This document shows, in pieces, positions 63,829 to 64,000 of a stretch of DNA of 64,000 nucleotides; the first letter of the stretch is position 1, and every line of letters begins with the position of its first letter. The position numbers were made by a program, and so were the translations under genes. The notes under the pieces are model-generated. The model was given only the letters and a program-made list of their open reading frames with translations. It made no database searches and was not told where the DNA came from. Source of the stretch: Altererythrobacter sp. C41 (GTDB lineage: Bacteria > Pseudomonadota > Alphaproteobacteria > Sphingomonadales > Sphingomonadaceae); the NCBI RefSeq assembly GCF_016803135.1, contig NZ_JAEVFE010000003.1:186001-250000 (forward strand), in the 5' to 3' direction.

Positions 63829-63862
63829 GGGGCGGCGTTCTTGAGGACGCCGCCCCTTTTTT
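63829..63862 (+). terminator. Intrinsic terminator of receptor 2
   Basis: GGGGCGGCGT.../...ACGCCGCCCC forms a 10- to 12-bp stem with a short loop (TTGA) followed by TTTTTT, about 24 bp after the stop of the second TonB receptor. Confidence 0.93.
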
Positions 63863-64000
63863 GTTGTAACTTATACGCTTAGGTTTTCCGAAGCCCTCGG
63901 GCGCATCTCGGGACCGGAGAGCGCGAGGTCAGATCGCCCGCGAATATCACTAGTTCAAAAGATGCCGATTGCCGTCTGGCGGAGGCTCGCGCCGTCAGCG
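63863..64000. other. Right edge, no assignable gene
   Basis: 138 bp with no clear gene. On the minus strand a frame open to the window edge would end with TGA at 63955-63957 (last residues ADGASLRQTAIGIF), which could be the C-terminus of a leftward gene beginning outside the window. Too short to judge. Confidence 0.25.

Overview
The window looks like a chromosomal segment of a GC-rich alphaproteobacterium of the order Sphingomonadales, most likely the Erythrobacteraceae/Sphingomonadaceae side. This rests on the gene families present: a ChpT-type histidine phosphotransferase, a DUF3297 protein, a TorF-type porin, a TauE/TIGR02186 pair, an ATP12-family chaperone, a STAS-fused MlaE, and large TonB-dependent receptors with long N-terminal regions. 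Gene density is high and almost everything is housekeeping. I see no prophage, insertion sequence, CRISPR array or plasmid function.

Layout. 1-6.5 kb: the end of a SPOR-domain protein, a DUF418 membrane protein, the bfd-bfr iron-storage pair behind a palindromic iron-box-like site, then the leftward der/DUF2721 pair, a CHAP amidase and DUF3297. 6.4-10.8 kb: tRNA-Leu(UAG) followed by the protein quality-control block tig-clpP-clpX; the trigger factor has an unusual histone-H1-like tail. 10.9-17.4 kb: leftward CDF metal exporter and mtgA, a divergent HxlR regulator/SDR pair, an M23 peptidase, rpoH, and rluD divergent from a JAMM protease. 17.4-19.4 kb: chpT translationally coupled to an AmpD-like amidase, then rnpB (RNase P RNA). 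19.4-25.1 kb: ugd with a phosphatase, a TorF porin, a SIMPL protein, glyoxalase I and nhaA. 25.2-31.5 kb: an NfrB-like glycosyltransferase with an outer-membrane partner, a striking nested palindromic element, TauE-TIGR02186, and a HerA-like ATPase. 31.5-38.8 kb: queE, valS and a four-gene Mla-type lipid transport operon. 38.8-41.8 kb: a five-gene leftward operon (crcB-rluC-HAD-small membrane protein-ATP12) in which every junction is a 4-nt stop/start overlap. 42-46.4 kb: rpsU, an FKBP and gatCAB. 46.4-47.6 kb: a gene-poor island bordered by inverted repeats. 47.6-57 kb: DUF2200, a small protein, a fused M16 peptidase, a second HerA-like ATPase, clpB behind a heat-shock promoter, and an Asp/Asn hydroxylase-like protein. 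57-63.8 kb: two divergent TonB-dependent receptors, each ending in a strong terminator.

Themes. Proteostasis dominates: tig, clpP, clpX, clpB and rpoH, the sigma factor likely to drive them, all sit in this one window. Envelope biology is the second theme: MtgA, M23, AmpD-like, CHAP and SPOR proteins, Mla transport, Ugd and NfrB-like polysaccharide functions, and the receptors. Translation and RNA modification is the third: Der, RluD, RluC, QueE, ValS, GatCAB, S21, RNase P.

The most unusual content is non-coding. At least four families of small inverted repeats recur between genes. One forms the variable P3 arm of RNase P RNA, one sits inside gatCAB immediately before gatB, and two families are nested symmetrically around a 1.1-kb island that carries a strong promoter-like sequence and operator but no recognisable gene. 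A 271-bp element at 27745-28015 folds on paper as a closed three-way junction and is the best candidate for something undescribed. All family assignments are by motif recognition from sequence alone; no database search was possible.
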